64,000 bases of DNA, taken from assembly GCA_030949385.1 (NCBI GenBank), contig JAUZSP010000001.1, forward strand, positions 248,001-312,000, read 5' to 3'. Origin of the DNA: Gammaproteobacteria bacterium. Its GTDB lineage: Bacteria > Pseudomonadota > Gammaproteobacteria > JAUZRS01. A model generated the notes under the pieces. It was not told the DNA's origin and did not search any database. It saw only the letters and a list, made by a program, of their open reading frames with translations. This document shows positions 38,817 through 47,344 of the stretch, piece after piece. Both the position numbers and the translations under genes were made by a program. Position 1 is the first letter of the stretch. Each line of letters starts with the position of its first letter.

Positions 38817-39281
38817 CTATTGCTGCTCCAAATCCAAACGGTACATCTCATGACACGCAACACAGTTTTGAGTCAATTCAGCCAACTGTTTCAAGGTGTG
38901 CGAACCGTCACCCAACTGCTCTGCATCCAGAGCCAGTTGATCAAACTTTCTGTGGGTATCAAAACCCAACTTTTTAAAGCTCAAGGGCAACTTACCCATC
39001 AAGCCACCAGGAGCCCCTTGTTGTGCCCCCATACCCACTGTACGCGCCGCTTTGGCCGCTGCCGCCATATCATCTTGACTGACCGCCGTGATGATCTTCT
39101 GCACACTGCTCAAAAACGTCCGCATCTCAGACAGCACCAGATCTTTTTCAGCTTGAGTCAGCTGAATCGCAGCACGGCCATCGCTGGCCTCCAACACACT
39201 GCCCGATAAGATAAATTTATAAATCAGACCACCGCTCAGCAGCGCCAACAACAAAACCAAACTCCAACACAGTTTACACAT
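38817..39281 (-). CDS. membrane-anchored mono-haem cytochrome c, cytochrome c'-like
   Basis: The protein has 154 residues. An N-terminal hydrophobic helix (about 5-25) anchors or exports it. The rest is helical, and the single haem site CVACH is at 140-144, near the C-terminus, as in cytochrome c' and related four-helix-bundle cytochromes. Met and Gly-rich loop at 84-96 (GMGAQQGAPGGLMG) is unusual. The electron partner is unknown. It has its own terminator and lies divergent from tetR, with about 100 bases between them. Confidence 0.78.
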   Translation of the reverse strand: MCKLCWSLVLLLALLSGGLIYKFILSGSVLEASDGRAAIQLTQAEKDLVLSEMRTFLSSVQKIITAVSQDDMAAAAKAARTVGMGAQQGAPGGLMGKLPLSFKKLGFDTHRKFDQLALDAEQLGDGSHTLKQLAELTQNCVACHEMYRLDLEQQ

Positions 39282-39364
39282 GGCTAAACCCTCTCTTTTC
39301 TATTTTAAATGAATCATCCGTAACTTGACAAAGCCCAGACGATTTTGGATACTTGGCGCTCATC

Positions 39365-39384
39365 TTAACCAACTGGTTAGTTAA
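39365..39384. promoter_or_regulatory. probable TetR operator overlapping the tetR start
   Basis: TTAACCAACTGGTTAGTTAA is an imperfect 20-bp palindrome (8 of 10 positions symmetrical) that ends at the base before the tetR ATG. Position and size fit an autoregulatory TetR-family operator. It occupies the place of a ribosome site, so the message may be leaderless. Confidence 0.6.
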
Positions 39385-40020
39385 ATGCCACAAAAAAAAG
39401 ATCAACGCCAACACGCCATTCTTCTTGCGGCCACCGAAGCCTTTAAAGAAAAAGGCTTTGAGGGCGCACGGGTAGATCAAATTGCCGAAGCCGCTGGAGT
39501 CAATAAAGCCACCCTCTATTATCGCATCGGCGATAAAGCCGCACTCTACGCAGCGGTGCTTGATTTTATCCTGCGTGATGCCGCAGACGCCATCGAAAAT
39601 GGCGCTGCAAACAACAACTCGCCAGAAGAAAAACTCAAACAGTACGTCATGACATTGGCCGACACCTGTCAACAATTTGCCCCCATTATGTTACGCGAAT
39701 TGGCCGCTGGCGGTAAAACCATTCCTGATTTGGCACTCAGCCATATGGGACGAATCGTTGATAGCCTGCGTCTGCTGCTGCAACAAGGCGTTGAAAGCGG
39801 TGATTTTCGACCCACCAACCCCTTTATTATCCACATGATGGTCATCGGAGGTTTAAGCATCTACGCCAGCAACCAACCCCTGCGCCAACGCAGCGCCGAG
39901 CAGCATCCAGATGAGCATCACCCCGAATACTTCATCACTCAACAGCAGGCCGCTGAAGAGATCTACGGACATATTTTAACCTCACTGAGTCAGCCCTCAG
40001 CACGCGGAGAAACTTCATGA
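39385..40020 (+). CDS. TetR/AcrR family transcriptional regulator
   Basis: The protein has 211 residues. The N-terminal helix-turn-helix is typical: ILLAATEAFKEKGFEGARVD, IAEAAGVNKATLYYRIGDKAALY. The C-terminal ligand domain resembles TetR_C groups that include CerR/CecR-like regulators. It overlaps the RND-exporter gene by four bases (ATGA), so it likely controls that exporter and itself through the palindrome at 39365-39384. The inducer is unknown; export substrates suggest a hydrophobic molecule. Confidence 0.9.
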   Translation: MPQKKDQRQHAILLAATEAFKEKGFEGARVDQIAEAAGVNKATLYYRIGDKAALYAAVLDFILRDAADAIENGAANNNSPEEKLKQYVMTLADTCQQFAPIMLRELAAGGKTIPDLALSHMGRIVDSLRLLLQQGVESGDFRPTNPFIIHMMVIGGLSIYASNQPLRQRSAEQHPDEHHPEYFITQQQAAEEIYGHILTSLSQPSARGETS

Positions 40021-42461
40021 ACAACACGTTTCGACAACAAATCGAACACGGCTTTGAAAGCCTTGGCCATCTCATCGCCCTGCACCGCTGGAAAACCCTT
40101 TTTATCCTATTGGCCTTGACCGCCAGCCTGCTTTCACAGCTGCCCCGCCTGACGATGGACACCTCCACTGAAGGTTTTTTACACGCCGAAGACCCCGTAT
40201 TGCTCGACTACAACACCTTTCGGGATCAATTTGGCCGCGATGAAATGATCTTTATCGCCATCCAAAGCAAGGGAGATCTGTTCCAGCAGCCTTTTTTGAA
40301 AAAGCTCAAACGGCTGCACGACGAACTAAAAGAGGGCGTGCCTCATCTTGACGACATCACCAGCCTGATCAACGCCCGCAATACACGCGGCGAAAACAAC
40401 ACCCTCATCGTGGAAGATCTGCTCGAAAATTGGCCACAAAACACGGCGCAGTTGAACGCCATCAAACAGCGCGCCATGCAGAGCCAAACCTACAAGAATT
40501 TTCTGCTCTCCGAAAAAGGCGACATCACCGCCATCGCCCTCAAAACCAACGCCTACAGCGATGAAGGCGAAGATCAAATGGATCTTCTGGCTGGTTTTGA
40601 CGATGAAGCCAGTGACACCGAGCAAGAACGAGCGTTTCTCACCGACGCTGAAAACAGCGAATTGGTCAACGCCGTTCGCGAGATCAGCAACCGCTATCAA
40701 GGTGATGATTTTAAAATCTATCTGGCCGGTTCACCGGTGGTCAGTAACGATCTCAAGCGAGACATGCAAAGCAATATGAAACGCTTTATGGGTTTGGCTT
40801 TTTTAACCATCGCCCTGATTCTCCTGCTGCTGTTTCGCCGCATCTCTGGCGTCGTGCTGCCGATGTTGACGGTTTTTTTGTCCCTCGGCTCCACACTGGG
40901 TCTGATGGCGCTGTTGCAGATTCCCTTTAAACTGCCCACCCAGATTATGCCTTCGTTCCTGTTGGCCGTTGGTGTCGGTGCATCAGTACACGTCTTATCG
41001 ATCTTTTTCCGCCGTCTGCAATATCACCACGATCAATCCCCAGCGCAAGACAAAACAGCAGCACGACAACAAAAAGCCCAGGCCATTGCCGATACGCTGG
41101 GACATTCAGGGCTGCCCATCGCCATGACTTCTCTCACCACCGCCGCCGGTTTAGCCTCATTTTCTGGTGCGGAAGTGGCTCCCATCAGTGATCTAGGCAT
41201 CATTGCCTCTTTGGGCGTTCTGGTCTCGCTGCTCTTCAGCTTAACTCTGCTGCCTGCGCTGTTGGCACTGCTGCCGATCAAAGCCAAAAAAAGCAGCTCC
41301 TCGCAACAACGTCACCAGCGCATGGATCAACTCTTAACCGGCATTGCTCACTTTTCCGTGCAACGCTCCCGTCTGGTGCTGATCATCAGCGCCACCCTGA
41401 TTACCATCGGCCTGCTTGGTGCGGCGCAGATGCGCTTCTCACACAAACCCTATGAATGGTTTCCCAAAGAAGACCCCATTCGTCAAGCAACGGACTTTCT
41501 AAACACTGAAATGCGCGGTGCCAGCTCGGTTGAAATCATCGTCGATACCCAAGAAGAGAACGGCCTCTATGATCCTCAACGGATGGCAAGCTTAGAACGA
41601 CTTGGCAAAGAACTGGAGCAAATTGATCAAGGCGAGCTGTTTATCGGTAAAACCTCCTCACTGGCGGACATCCTGAAAGAGACCAACCGTGCCTTAAACG
41701 AGAATCAACAGAGCGCGTACCGTATCCCCGAAGATCGCCAACTGATCGCCCAAGAACTGCTGCTGTTTGAAAACAGCGGCTCTGATGATCTGGAAGATTT
41801 TGTTGACTCACAATTCAGCAAAGCGCGATTGACCGCCAAAATGCCGTGGGTAGACAGCGTACTCTACGGTGATTTTCTCGACGATCTACGCCAACGCTTC
41901 CAAAGCGCCTTTGGTGATGACGTTAACATCACCATTACCGGCCTCACCGCCCTGCTCGGACGCACCATGCACGCCACCATCGTCAGTATGACGGAAAGTT
42001 ATTTAATCGCGTTTGCAGTGATAACCCTGATGATGATTCTGTTAATTGGTGATGTAAAACTGGGCTTGATCAGCATGATCCCAAATCTGACACCGATTAT
42101 CTTAACCCTCGGCCTGATGGGCTGGTTTGATCTGCCGATGGATCTGTTTACGATTTTGATTGGCTCGATTGCCATTGGTTTGGCGGTGGACGACACCATT
42201 CACTTTATGCACAACTACCGTCGCTACCACCAAGGGGATACCGATGTGCAAACGGCAGTAACGCAGACTCTGTTAGGCGCAGGTCGAGCCATGCTGGTCA
42301 CCACCTTGGTGCTGGCCAGTGGCTTTTTCCTCTACATGTTTTCCGATTTAAGCAATCTGTTTAACTTCGGCCTGTTGACCGGCTTCACCATCATTATGGC
42401 GCTGCTGGCCGATTTTTTCCTCGCCCCAGCCCTGATGGCAGAGCTGCACAAACGACGTTAA
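40017..42461 (+). CDS. RND/MMPL superfamily exporter
   Basis: The protein has 814 residues, in the size class of hydrophobe/amphiphile or lipid RND exporters (two halves, each with one helix, a periplasmic domain and five more helices). The first helix is at about 27-43; the first helical bundle is at 265-430 and the second at 665-812. Conserved residues of the family are seen in FLLAVGVGASVHVLSIFF and in IGLAVDDTIHFMHNYRR, where the Asp pair belongs to the proton path. No adaptor or outer-membrane channel gene accompanies it, so it may move lipids or hopanoid-like molecules between membrane leaflets; that is inference. It is co-transcribed with tetR. Confidence 0.9.
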   Translation: MNNTFRQQIEHGFESLGHLIALHRWKTLFILLALTASLLSQLPRLTMDTSTEGFLHAEDPVLLDYNTFRDQFGRDEMIFIAIQSKGDLFQQPFLKKLKRLHDELKEGVPHLDDITSLINARNTRGENNTLIVEDLLENWPQNTAQLNAIKQRAMQSQTYKNFLLSEKGDITAIALKTNAYSDEGEDQMDLLAGFDDEASDTEQERAFLTDAENSELVNAVREISNRYQGDDFKIYLAGSPVVSNDLKRDMQSNMKRFMGLAFLTIALILLLLFRRISGVVLPMLTVFLSLGSTLGLMALLQIPFKLPTQIMPSFLLAVGVGASVHVLSIFFRRLQYHHDQSPAQDKTAARQQKAQAIADTLGHSGLPIAMTSLTTAAGLASFSGAEVAPISDLGIIASLGVLVSLLFSLTLLPALLALLPIKAKKSSSSQQRHQRMDQLLTGIAHFSVQRSRLVLIISATLITIGLLGAAQMRFSHKPYEWFPKEDPIRQATDFLNTEMRGASSVEIIVDTQEENGLYDPQRMASLERLGKELEQIDQGELFIGKTSSLADILKETNRALNENQQSAYRIPEDRQLIAQELLLFENSGSDDLEDFVDSQFSKARLTAKMPWVDSVLYGDFLDDLRQRFQSAFGDDVNITITGLTALLGRTMHATIVSMTESYLIAFAVITLMMILLIGDVKLGLISMIPNLTPIILTLGLMGWFDLPMDLFTILIGSIAIGLAVDDTIHFMHNYRRYHQGDTDVQTAVTQTLLGAGRAMLVTTLVLASGFFLYMFSDLSNLFNFGLLTGFTIIMALLADFFLAPALMAELHKRR

Positions 42462-42474
42462 GTTAAGCCTTCAA

Positions 42475-42497
42475 GAAGGGAGCCTTGCGCTTCCTTC
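42475..42497. terminator. hairpin between convergent exporter and EF-hand genes
   Basis: GAAGGGAGC (42475-42483) pairs with GCTTCCTTC (42489-42497), one G-T pair, five-base loop. It lies 13 bases after the exporter stop and seven before the end of the opposing gene. No T-tract. Confidence 0.5.
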
Positions 42498-42504
42498 ACT
42501 TGAC

Positions 42505-42744
42505 TCAATCCTTTAAACCTTCCGCATTCAGATAATTCATATACTCATCCAGACTCATGCGATTATCAATATCACTGTCATAATCTCGAAACACTCGATC
42601 CAAAGTACGATTTTCACGCGCCTCATCGACAGAGAGATAACCGTCCCGATTTTCATCCAAATCGTTAAACACGGCCACAAAGTCCTCAGCAAACAACGCC
42701 CCACTGGCCACCATTAACATCATCCCCAAGACTCTTTTTTTCAT
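42505..42744 (-). CDS. small exported EF-hand protein
   Basis: The protein has 79 residues with the start at 42744 (AAGGG upstream). A signal peptide (MKKRVLGMMLMVASGALFAE) is followed by two EF-hand loops: DLDENRDGYLSVDE and DYDSDIDNRMSLDE, both with acidic residues at positions 1, 3 and 5/7 and a Glu at 12-14. It should bind calcium in the periplasm. It overlaps no other gene; the next genes on this strand (42839 onward) are unrelated in sequence. Confidence 0.82.
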   Translation of the reverse strand: MKKRVLGMMLMVASGALFAEDFVAVFNDLDENRDGYLSVDEARENRTLDRVFRDYDSDIDNRMSLDEYMNYLNAEGLKD

Positions 42745-42838
42745 TATCGCGCCCTTTGATTTACAGAATAGAAACTGGAGATTGTAGAGTAGAGCGACCA
42801 AAGAGGCGGTGAAGTACATCACTGATTGAACTGAAAAA

Positions 42839-43048
42839 CTAAAAAGCCCGTGGGGTTCCGATCACCTCAATCAACACGAGAAAACCCTCCAACTCCAAGG
42901 GCAACTGCTGGCGCAGCTCTTCAGAATCCTGTTGGATGCCAATCACAATCACCTCTTGCTGCTGATGCAGGCCAATACCAACAGAAGCTACTCCCAGTAT
43001 GGAAAGCAACCTCTGTTGATGTTTCTGTTTTGCAGCAGCAATACTCAT
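42839..43048 (-). CDS. small protein resembling the N-terminal segment of the adjacent trypsin-like protein
   Basis: The protein has 69 residues from the ATG at 43048 (GGAG upstream); an ATG at 43081 would add 11. It is not a known domain to me. The pattern LLSILGVASVGIGLHQQQEV, then VIGIQQ, LPLELEGFLVLIEVIG parallels the start of the neighbouring protease-like protein (LLAQKNVLATGVGYKVVNGQ, CSVERK, IPAEMNGVQTDVVQSG). Both end with a short basic/aromatic tail. It follows that gene by 41 bases and is probably co-transcribed. It could regulate or pair with the protease, or be a remnant of a duplication. Confidence 0.6.
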   Translation of the reverse strand: MSIAAAKQKHQQRLLSILGVASVGIGLHQQQEVIVIGIQQDSEELRQQLPLELEGFLVLIEVIGTPRAF

Positions 43049-43089
43049 GGGCGGCTCCGAATCAAAAAACCAAAGTGACATGGAGACAC

Positions 43090-44082
43090 TTACAGCGAGA
43101 GATTTAACAGAGTGAAGACATTTTGAATCCGATTCATAATCGTACTGCTGCCACTGCCTGCAAACAGCAAGCCCACCAGCTCTTTTTGATCGCTTAAAAT
43201 CGCTGAACCGCTGTCACCACCTTGACTCATCGGGCCGGCCAAAAGTTGATCGCTAAAGGTCGCGGTTTGCGAACCGTATTGCACATTCACCGTCACATCA
43301 ATTTGCTTAATCACATCCTGCGTGTGCCCCGTGGTACGGCCGCTTTTTTGCACCGCCATGCCCAACACACCCTCAGCGGTGCCATTAATAGCACCGATCT
43401 GAAAAATATCCGCCGTCACATCGTCTGGATTCAAAGGTCGAGCAATGGCCGCATCCACCAAATTATCCACCGCACGAGTGGTAATCACCTGCATCCGTGC
43501 ATGACTGCCCAGCAAACCCGAGGTCACATTAAACACAGCTCCTGCCGCATTGGCCAGCTTACAACTGCTGCCACCGCCTGGAAAGACAATGGGGATAAAG
43601 TCCTCCAATATAGCGATCTGATCGTTGTTCAACGTACCGCCGTCAATCGGACCGGGCTGCAAAATAGCGTCACCCACTTGTGCCGCATTGCTGTTGGCCA
43701 ACACATGATTATTGGAGAGCATAAACAACTCACTGCCCCGCCGAACCAAACAACCAAACGTACCAGCGGTAATTTCATAATGACCGACACTGACACCCCC
43801 AGGAGCCGGTCGAAAACGCTCAGTTGGCAACGCCAACGCACGAAAACGACCACTTTGCACCACATCGGTCTGCACGCCATTCATCTCTGCGGGAATTTGA
43901 TCTTTTGCAGAGAGGTCGCTCTTACTGAGCTTACGTTCTACTGAACAGACCAGCGAAAACTCCGAACTCACCTGACCATTAACAACCTTGTAACCCACCC
44001 CCGTTGCCAGCACATTTTTTTGTGCCAGTAGACGTGGAGCAACCTCTTTTAACAATGCGCGTGTTGCCTGCATTTCAGCCAT
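43090..44082 (-). CDS. trypsin-like (chymotrypsin-fold) serine protease, no signal peptide
   Basis: The protein has 330 residues from the ATG at 44082, which has AAGGAG seven bases upstream. A probable triad is His126 (MLSNNHVLAN), Asp210 (DNLVDAAIARP) and Ser291 (SQGGDSGSAILS), the classical GDSG context. An N-terminal domain of about 90 residues precedes the protease fold. No signal peptide is visible, which is unusual for the S1 family and points to a cytoplasmic role or an unusual export route. It resembles bacterial trypsin-like proteins of unknown role. Downstream is a small gene similar to its N-terminal domain. Confidence 0.75.
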   Translation of the reverse strand: MAEMQATRALLKEVAPRLLAQKNVLATGVGYKVVNGQVSSEFSLVCSVERKLSKSDLSAKDQIPAEMNGVQTDVVQSGRFRALALPTERFRPAPGGVSVGHYEITAGTFGCLVRRGSELFMLSNNHVLANSNAAQVGDAILQPGPIDGGTLNNDQIAILEDFIPIVFPGGGSSCKLANAAGAVFNVTSGLLGSHARMQVITTRAVDNLVDAAIARPLNPDDVTADIFQIGAINGTAEGVLGMAVQKSGRTTGHTQDVIKQIDVTVNVQYGSQTATFSDQLLAGPMSQGGDSGSAILSDQKELVGLLFAGSGSSTIMNRIQNVFTLLNLSL

Positions 44083-44173
44083 AACAGACTCCTTGAAGAT
44101 AAGATAATGGTGACAGGTCTTTAACAACTAACCCCTACTGAGCATAGCACACAGCTTTTAGATCGCTAAAAGA

Positions 44174-44734
44174 CTAACCCTCACCTTCTCTACGCAGATG
44201 CCACAAGCTGGCGATATCACTGCGCCACGAGCGCAAAACCAGCGTAATCGCCGCCTCTTCCAATTCAGCCAAAACAAAAAACACCACCGCCAGATGAAAC
44301 GGCCACACCACCTCAAAAGCCACCATCACAAACACACTGCTGCTAATCAAAGCCGCAGACGCTTTAGCCCCCCAAGTGTGATAGCTCAAAATAAACCGCT
44401 GAAATTTCACCACCCCAACCAAACGGGGTAAAAAATAGCTAACACCGATCACAGTAATAAAAAAGGCTTCTCGCTCAATCACTTCCGGCCACAACAACCA
44501 AACTCCTATGGTCATCACCCAGTAGGTAGCAAAATCACCCCAACTGTCCAGGCGAGCACCAAACTCGGTCACTTGATTTAATAAACGCGCTAAAAAACCA
44601 TCTAAAAGATCGCTCAATAACGCCACTCCCAATAAAACGATAAAAGGCTGAGCCGAACCACGCCAAGCAAAATAGAGCATCACCGGTGCCAGTAAAAGAC
44701 GCAGAGCGCTGAGTGAGTTAGGAATATTAAACAT
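44174..44734 (-). CDS. CDP-alcohol phosphatidyltransferase family protein
   Basis: The protein has 186 residues from the ATG at 44734 (ATG at 44752 also possible; neither has a clear ribosome site). It is an integral membrane enzyme with about five to six helices. The catalytic CDP-alcohol signature is complete: SDLLDGFLAR, then FGARLDSWGD, with four metal-binding Asp residues. It joins an alcohol to a CDP-diacylglycerol-type donor in the inner membrane. Smaller than PgsA-based assignment requires, it could be a phosphatidylglycerophosphate synthase paralog; the alcohol cannot be told from sequence. Confidence 0.82.
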   Translation of the reverse strand: MFNIPNSLSALRLLLAPVMLYFAWRGSAQPFIVLLGVALLSDLLDGFLARLLNQVTEFGARLDSWGDFATYWVMTIGVWLLWPEVIEREAFFITVIGVSYFLPRLVGVVKFQRFILSYHTWGAKASAALISSSVFVMVAFEVVWPFHLAVVFFVLAELEEAAITLVLRSWRSDIASLWHLRREGEG

Positions 44735-44986
44735 CTGATTACAACCGTCCATTAACAACTTAGAGACTTAAAACAACATTTTCCACTAAAATGAATCATT
44801 TTTTTAACCCTATTATCAGGGATAAACGCCTAAAAAACCCTAAATTGTTGGGCTTAAAAATTGCTTTCCCAATGTTAACCTGTTTAATATGAGGGAAATT
44901 CATAATTACACCCATTTTTAATCATTAAATTCACATTAAGGATCATCATGACCCAATAATGGGAATGATACGGAGTAAAAACGTTC

Positions 44987-45319
44987 ATGGTCAAGAGCAC
45001 CGAGCGGCGACATCAACGCCGTAAAACCATTGATTTAAACGTCTTTGTAGCCCCTACAGAGACAACACTGCAAAAAGTTGCCGTTCGAGACTTGAGTCTG
45101 ACCGGCATTAATATCAACCCACCTCAATGTCCGCTGTGCGACAACCAGCTCATCACCCTCTATTTTGATACCCGTACCAACCACTACCCGCAGGAACAGG
45201 CTGTGCGGGCACGGGTGGTACACACCAGCAAGGATGCCATCGGTTTGAATTTTGAACATTTTGGTAATGAAGTGATCACGGTACTGCATGAGCTACTCAA
45301 GGACGCCAAATATTTTTAG
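44987..45319 (+). CDS. PilZ domain protein (c-di-GMP receptor)
   Basis: The protein has 110 residues, a single PilZ domain. The Arg cluster ERRHQRRKTI near the N-terminus and the DLSLTGI motif at 35-41 are the RxxxR and D/NxSxxG elements that hold c-di-GMP. A CPLC pair follows (QCPLCDNQ), which is unusual in PilZ. The window also encodes two intact GGDEF-EAL proteins, so a c-di-GMP circuit exists here. GGAG lies 12 bases upstream of the ATG, slightly far. It converges with the YdjM-like gene two bases away. Confidence 0.85.
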   Translation: MVKSTERRHQRRKTIDLNVFVAPTETTLQKVAVRDLSLTGININPPQCPLCDNQLITLYFDTRTNHYPQEQAVRARVVHTSKDAIGLNFEHFGNEVITVLHELLKDAKYF

Positions 45320-45321
45320 CC

Positions 45322-46053
45322 TTACGAATGCGTCGGCCAAAGCCCAGAAAACCAACGCCCATCGGGCCATAATTTATTAACAATGCTCTGATAAAGCTCA
45401 CCATTCCAAGTGGTTTGCAGAAAAAAATCACCACTGGGCGCTGCTGAAAAAAGCATCAAGGTTAACAAAAACAATACAACGGTCTCTTTGATGTATTTAA
45501 GACTGACCAATTTCAGTGCCGTACCAAAAGAGCGCTTAAGACGAATGTTGGTCAAATCGACACTGTACAACTCATCCAAAGAGAGATGAACCAAATAACC
45601 CATAAAAACAAACGCCCCCGCCAACCAAGATTCCACCTCGCTGCGATGCAACCAATAATCGGCTACACAGGTGAACAACAAAGCAAAAAAACAAGCGGCT
45701 AACACACTGTGAAACACCCCTCGATGCACCGTAAGGCGAATAAAAAGCTCAAAAACCGTGTAACGCACCAAGAAATAAACACCGCCCCACAGCAGCAATA
45801 ACTCCACAATACTGTAACGATCCACCACACTAAATAAGGTAGCAAATGCCGCTGAAACCGCCATCAAATTAAAAAAAAGTCGAATCGGTACCGAGTTATC
45901 GGAGTCAATATCTGGCAACAAACCCGCCATCGTTCCCAAGAGAAAATAAGCGGGCAGTACCTGAGCAGAAAGCAAACCGCTGGAAAGTGCCACAACGGTA
46001 GCCGAACCACTGACGGCTGCCGCCACCAGCACATGGGTTTTAAAATTTGCCAT
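45322..46053 (-). CDS. YdjM/DUF457 family membrane metal-dependent hydrolase-like protein
   Basis: The protein has 243 residues with about six membrane helices. The family's metal-binding pattern is visible: NFKTHVLVAAAV at the N-terminus, LLPDIDSDNSVP, TVHRGVFHSVLAA and YLVHLSLDELYSVD, with His and Asp at membrane borders. The E. coli homolog YdjM is LexA-controlled; I see no SOS box here. The substrate is unknown. It lies 28 bases downstream of the REC-HPt gene on the same strand, so the two may be co-transcribed. Confidence 0.82.
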   Translation of the reverse strand: MANFKTHVLVAAAVSGSATVVALSSGLLSAQVLPAYFLLGTMAGLLPDIDSDNSVPIRLFFNLMAVSAAFATLFSVVDRYSIVELLLLWGGVYFLVRYTVFELFIRLTVHRGVFHSVLAACFFALLFTCVADYWLHRSEVESWLAGAFVFMGYLVHLSLDELYSVDLTNIRLKRSFGTALKLVSLKYIKETVVLFLLTLMLFSAAPSGDFFLQTTWNGELYQSIVNKLWPDGRWFSGLWPTHS

Positions 46054-46081
46054 GAATAAAGTGTAAGACCTTTGAAGTTAC

Positions 46082-47107
46082 CTATTCCTGTTCATAATAA
46101 CCTAACAAGGTATTAAAATCCTCACAAACCCGCCGGTACTCAACATCAATCGCCTCAATTTGCATCTGCAACTCCACCACTTTATTCTGACGTATCTGCT
46201 GCTCCAAAATACGACACCGCTCAGAAAAATCATTGGCTCCCAAACTCAAGCTGCTCGACTTCAAGGTATGCACCGCATGACCCATTTTTTCATAATCCCC
46301 CTTCTCCTGAGCCTGATGAAGAGAGGACAACAACTGTTTTGATTCGCTAAAGAAATTATTCAGTAGCTCAACCAATACCAAAGCACCATCAACCATATCC
46401 GCACGCAGTGCCTCCAGTGCAGCCACATCCACCGCCCCACAAACGGGCATTCCCACACCGCTGCGATACGGCGTCTGCTCCAACACCACGGACAACTTCG
46501 ATAAAGAAATCGGTTTGCTTAAATAACCGTCCATACCCAACGACAAACAGCGCTCACGATCCCCTTTTAAAGCGTTGGCGGTCATGGCCACAATACGAGG
46601 ACGTGACCCCACAGGATAACGACTAATGATTTTCCGAGTCGCCTCCTCTCCGCCCATCATCGGCATCTGCAAATCCATAAAAATCAAATCATAAACGGTG
46701 CTCTCCACCGCATTCAGAACCTCCACCCCGTTCGCCACCAGATCCACACGGTCATCGGCGTAACCCAACTGCTCCAGCATCAAAGCCACCACCTGTTGGT
46801 TCACCAAATTATCTTCCGCCACCAAAATGTGCAGCCCCAGATCATCCACACTTTTGGCATCAGAACCCACAGCAGACGGCTCAACATTCGGCTGAATGGC
46901 TGAAGAAACCCGCACCAGTTCTAACCGAGCCTGCTCCAACAAAGCCTCCATCTTGTTCTTATTTTGCAGCGCAACCTCAGCCTCTTTTTTAGCCACAGTC
47001 AAGACGTCTTGAAGTTGTCTGACCTTGCCCCGCAGATTCCAAGCAACCACTCCCCCAACAGCAAGCAACAGCATCAATACGATAACAAAGAACGCTAACC
47101 CACTCAT
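46082..47107 (-). CDS. membrane-anchored REC-HPt phosphorelay protein without kinase domains
   Basis: The protein has 341 residues. A membrane helix (about 4-24) leads into a coiled coil (28-68). A receiver domain at about 92-212 has AEDN, phospho-Asp145 in FMDLQMP, Thr/Ala in AMTANAL and Lys in LSKPIS. An HPt domain at about 225-335 has the phospho-His280 in AVHTLKSSS. These are the C-terminal parts of a hybrid histidine kinase, but the DHp and ATPase domains are absent. It is therefore a relay module that needs an external kinase. Divergent from the REC-Ser/Thr kinase gene. Confidence 0.88.
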   Translation of the reverse strand: MSGLAFFVIVLMLLLAVGGVVAWNLRGKVRQLQDVLTVAKKEAEVALQNKNKMEALLEQARLELVRVSSAIQPNVEPSAVGSDAKSVDDLGLHILVAEDNLVNQQVVALMLEQLGYADDRVDLVANGVEVLNAVESTVYDLIFMDLQMPMMGGEEATRKIISRYPVGSRPRIVAMTANALKGDRERCLSLGMDGYLSKPISLSKLSVVLEQTPYRSGVGMPVCGAVDVAALEALRADMVDGALVLVELLNNFFSESKQLLSSLHQAQEKGDYEKMGHAVHTLKSSSLSLGANDFSERCRILEQQIRQNKVVELQMQIEAIDVEYRRVCEDFNTLLGYYEQE

Positions 47108-47344
47108 TTCAATCCTTAAAATACTAAAAATTCGCTAAGTTGCCCCAATTATTGCTTTTATTCTTAGCAATCCCTTGCCAATAATTACTTCACCCCCCCA
47201 TAGAAATATAGAAGACAAAAAGCAATAATACGAACCATTATCAACACTATGCTATCCTTCCAAGACGGCTTGTGAACACCGTGAGACATCATGCCCATTC
47301 AGACACACCAAATTCACCTTTCTGCTGCGGAGCCACTTCTTTGT

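Noticed and set aside
40017-42461. A tripartite multidrug efflux operon
   Set aside because: No membrane-fusion or outer-membrane channel gene is present, and the 814-residue length is that of MMPL/HpnN-type exporters, not of AcrB (about 1040).
44849-44865. Possible sigma-54 promoter before the PilZ gene (GG at 44851, GC at 44863, 10-base gap)
   Set aside because: Only the invariant dinucleotides and TTGC match; the -24 element is GGGCTT rather than TGGCAC, which can occur by chance in such A+T-rich DNA.
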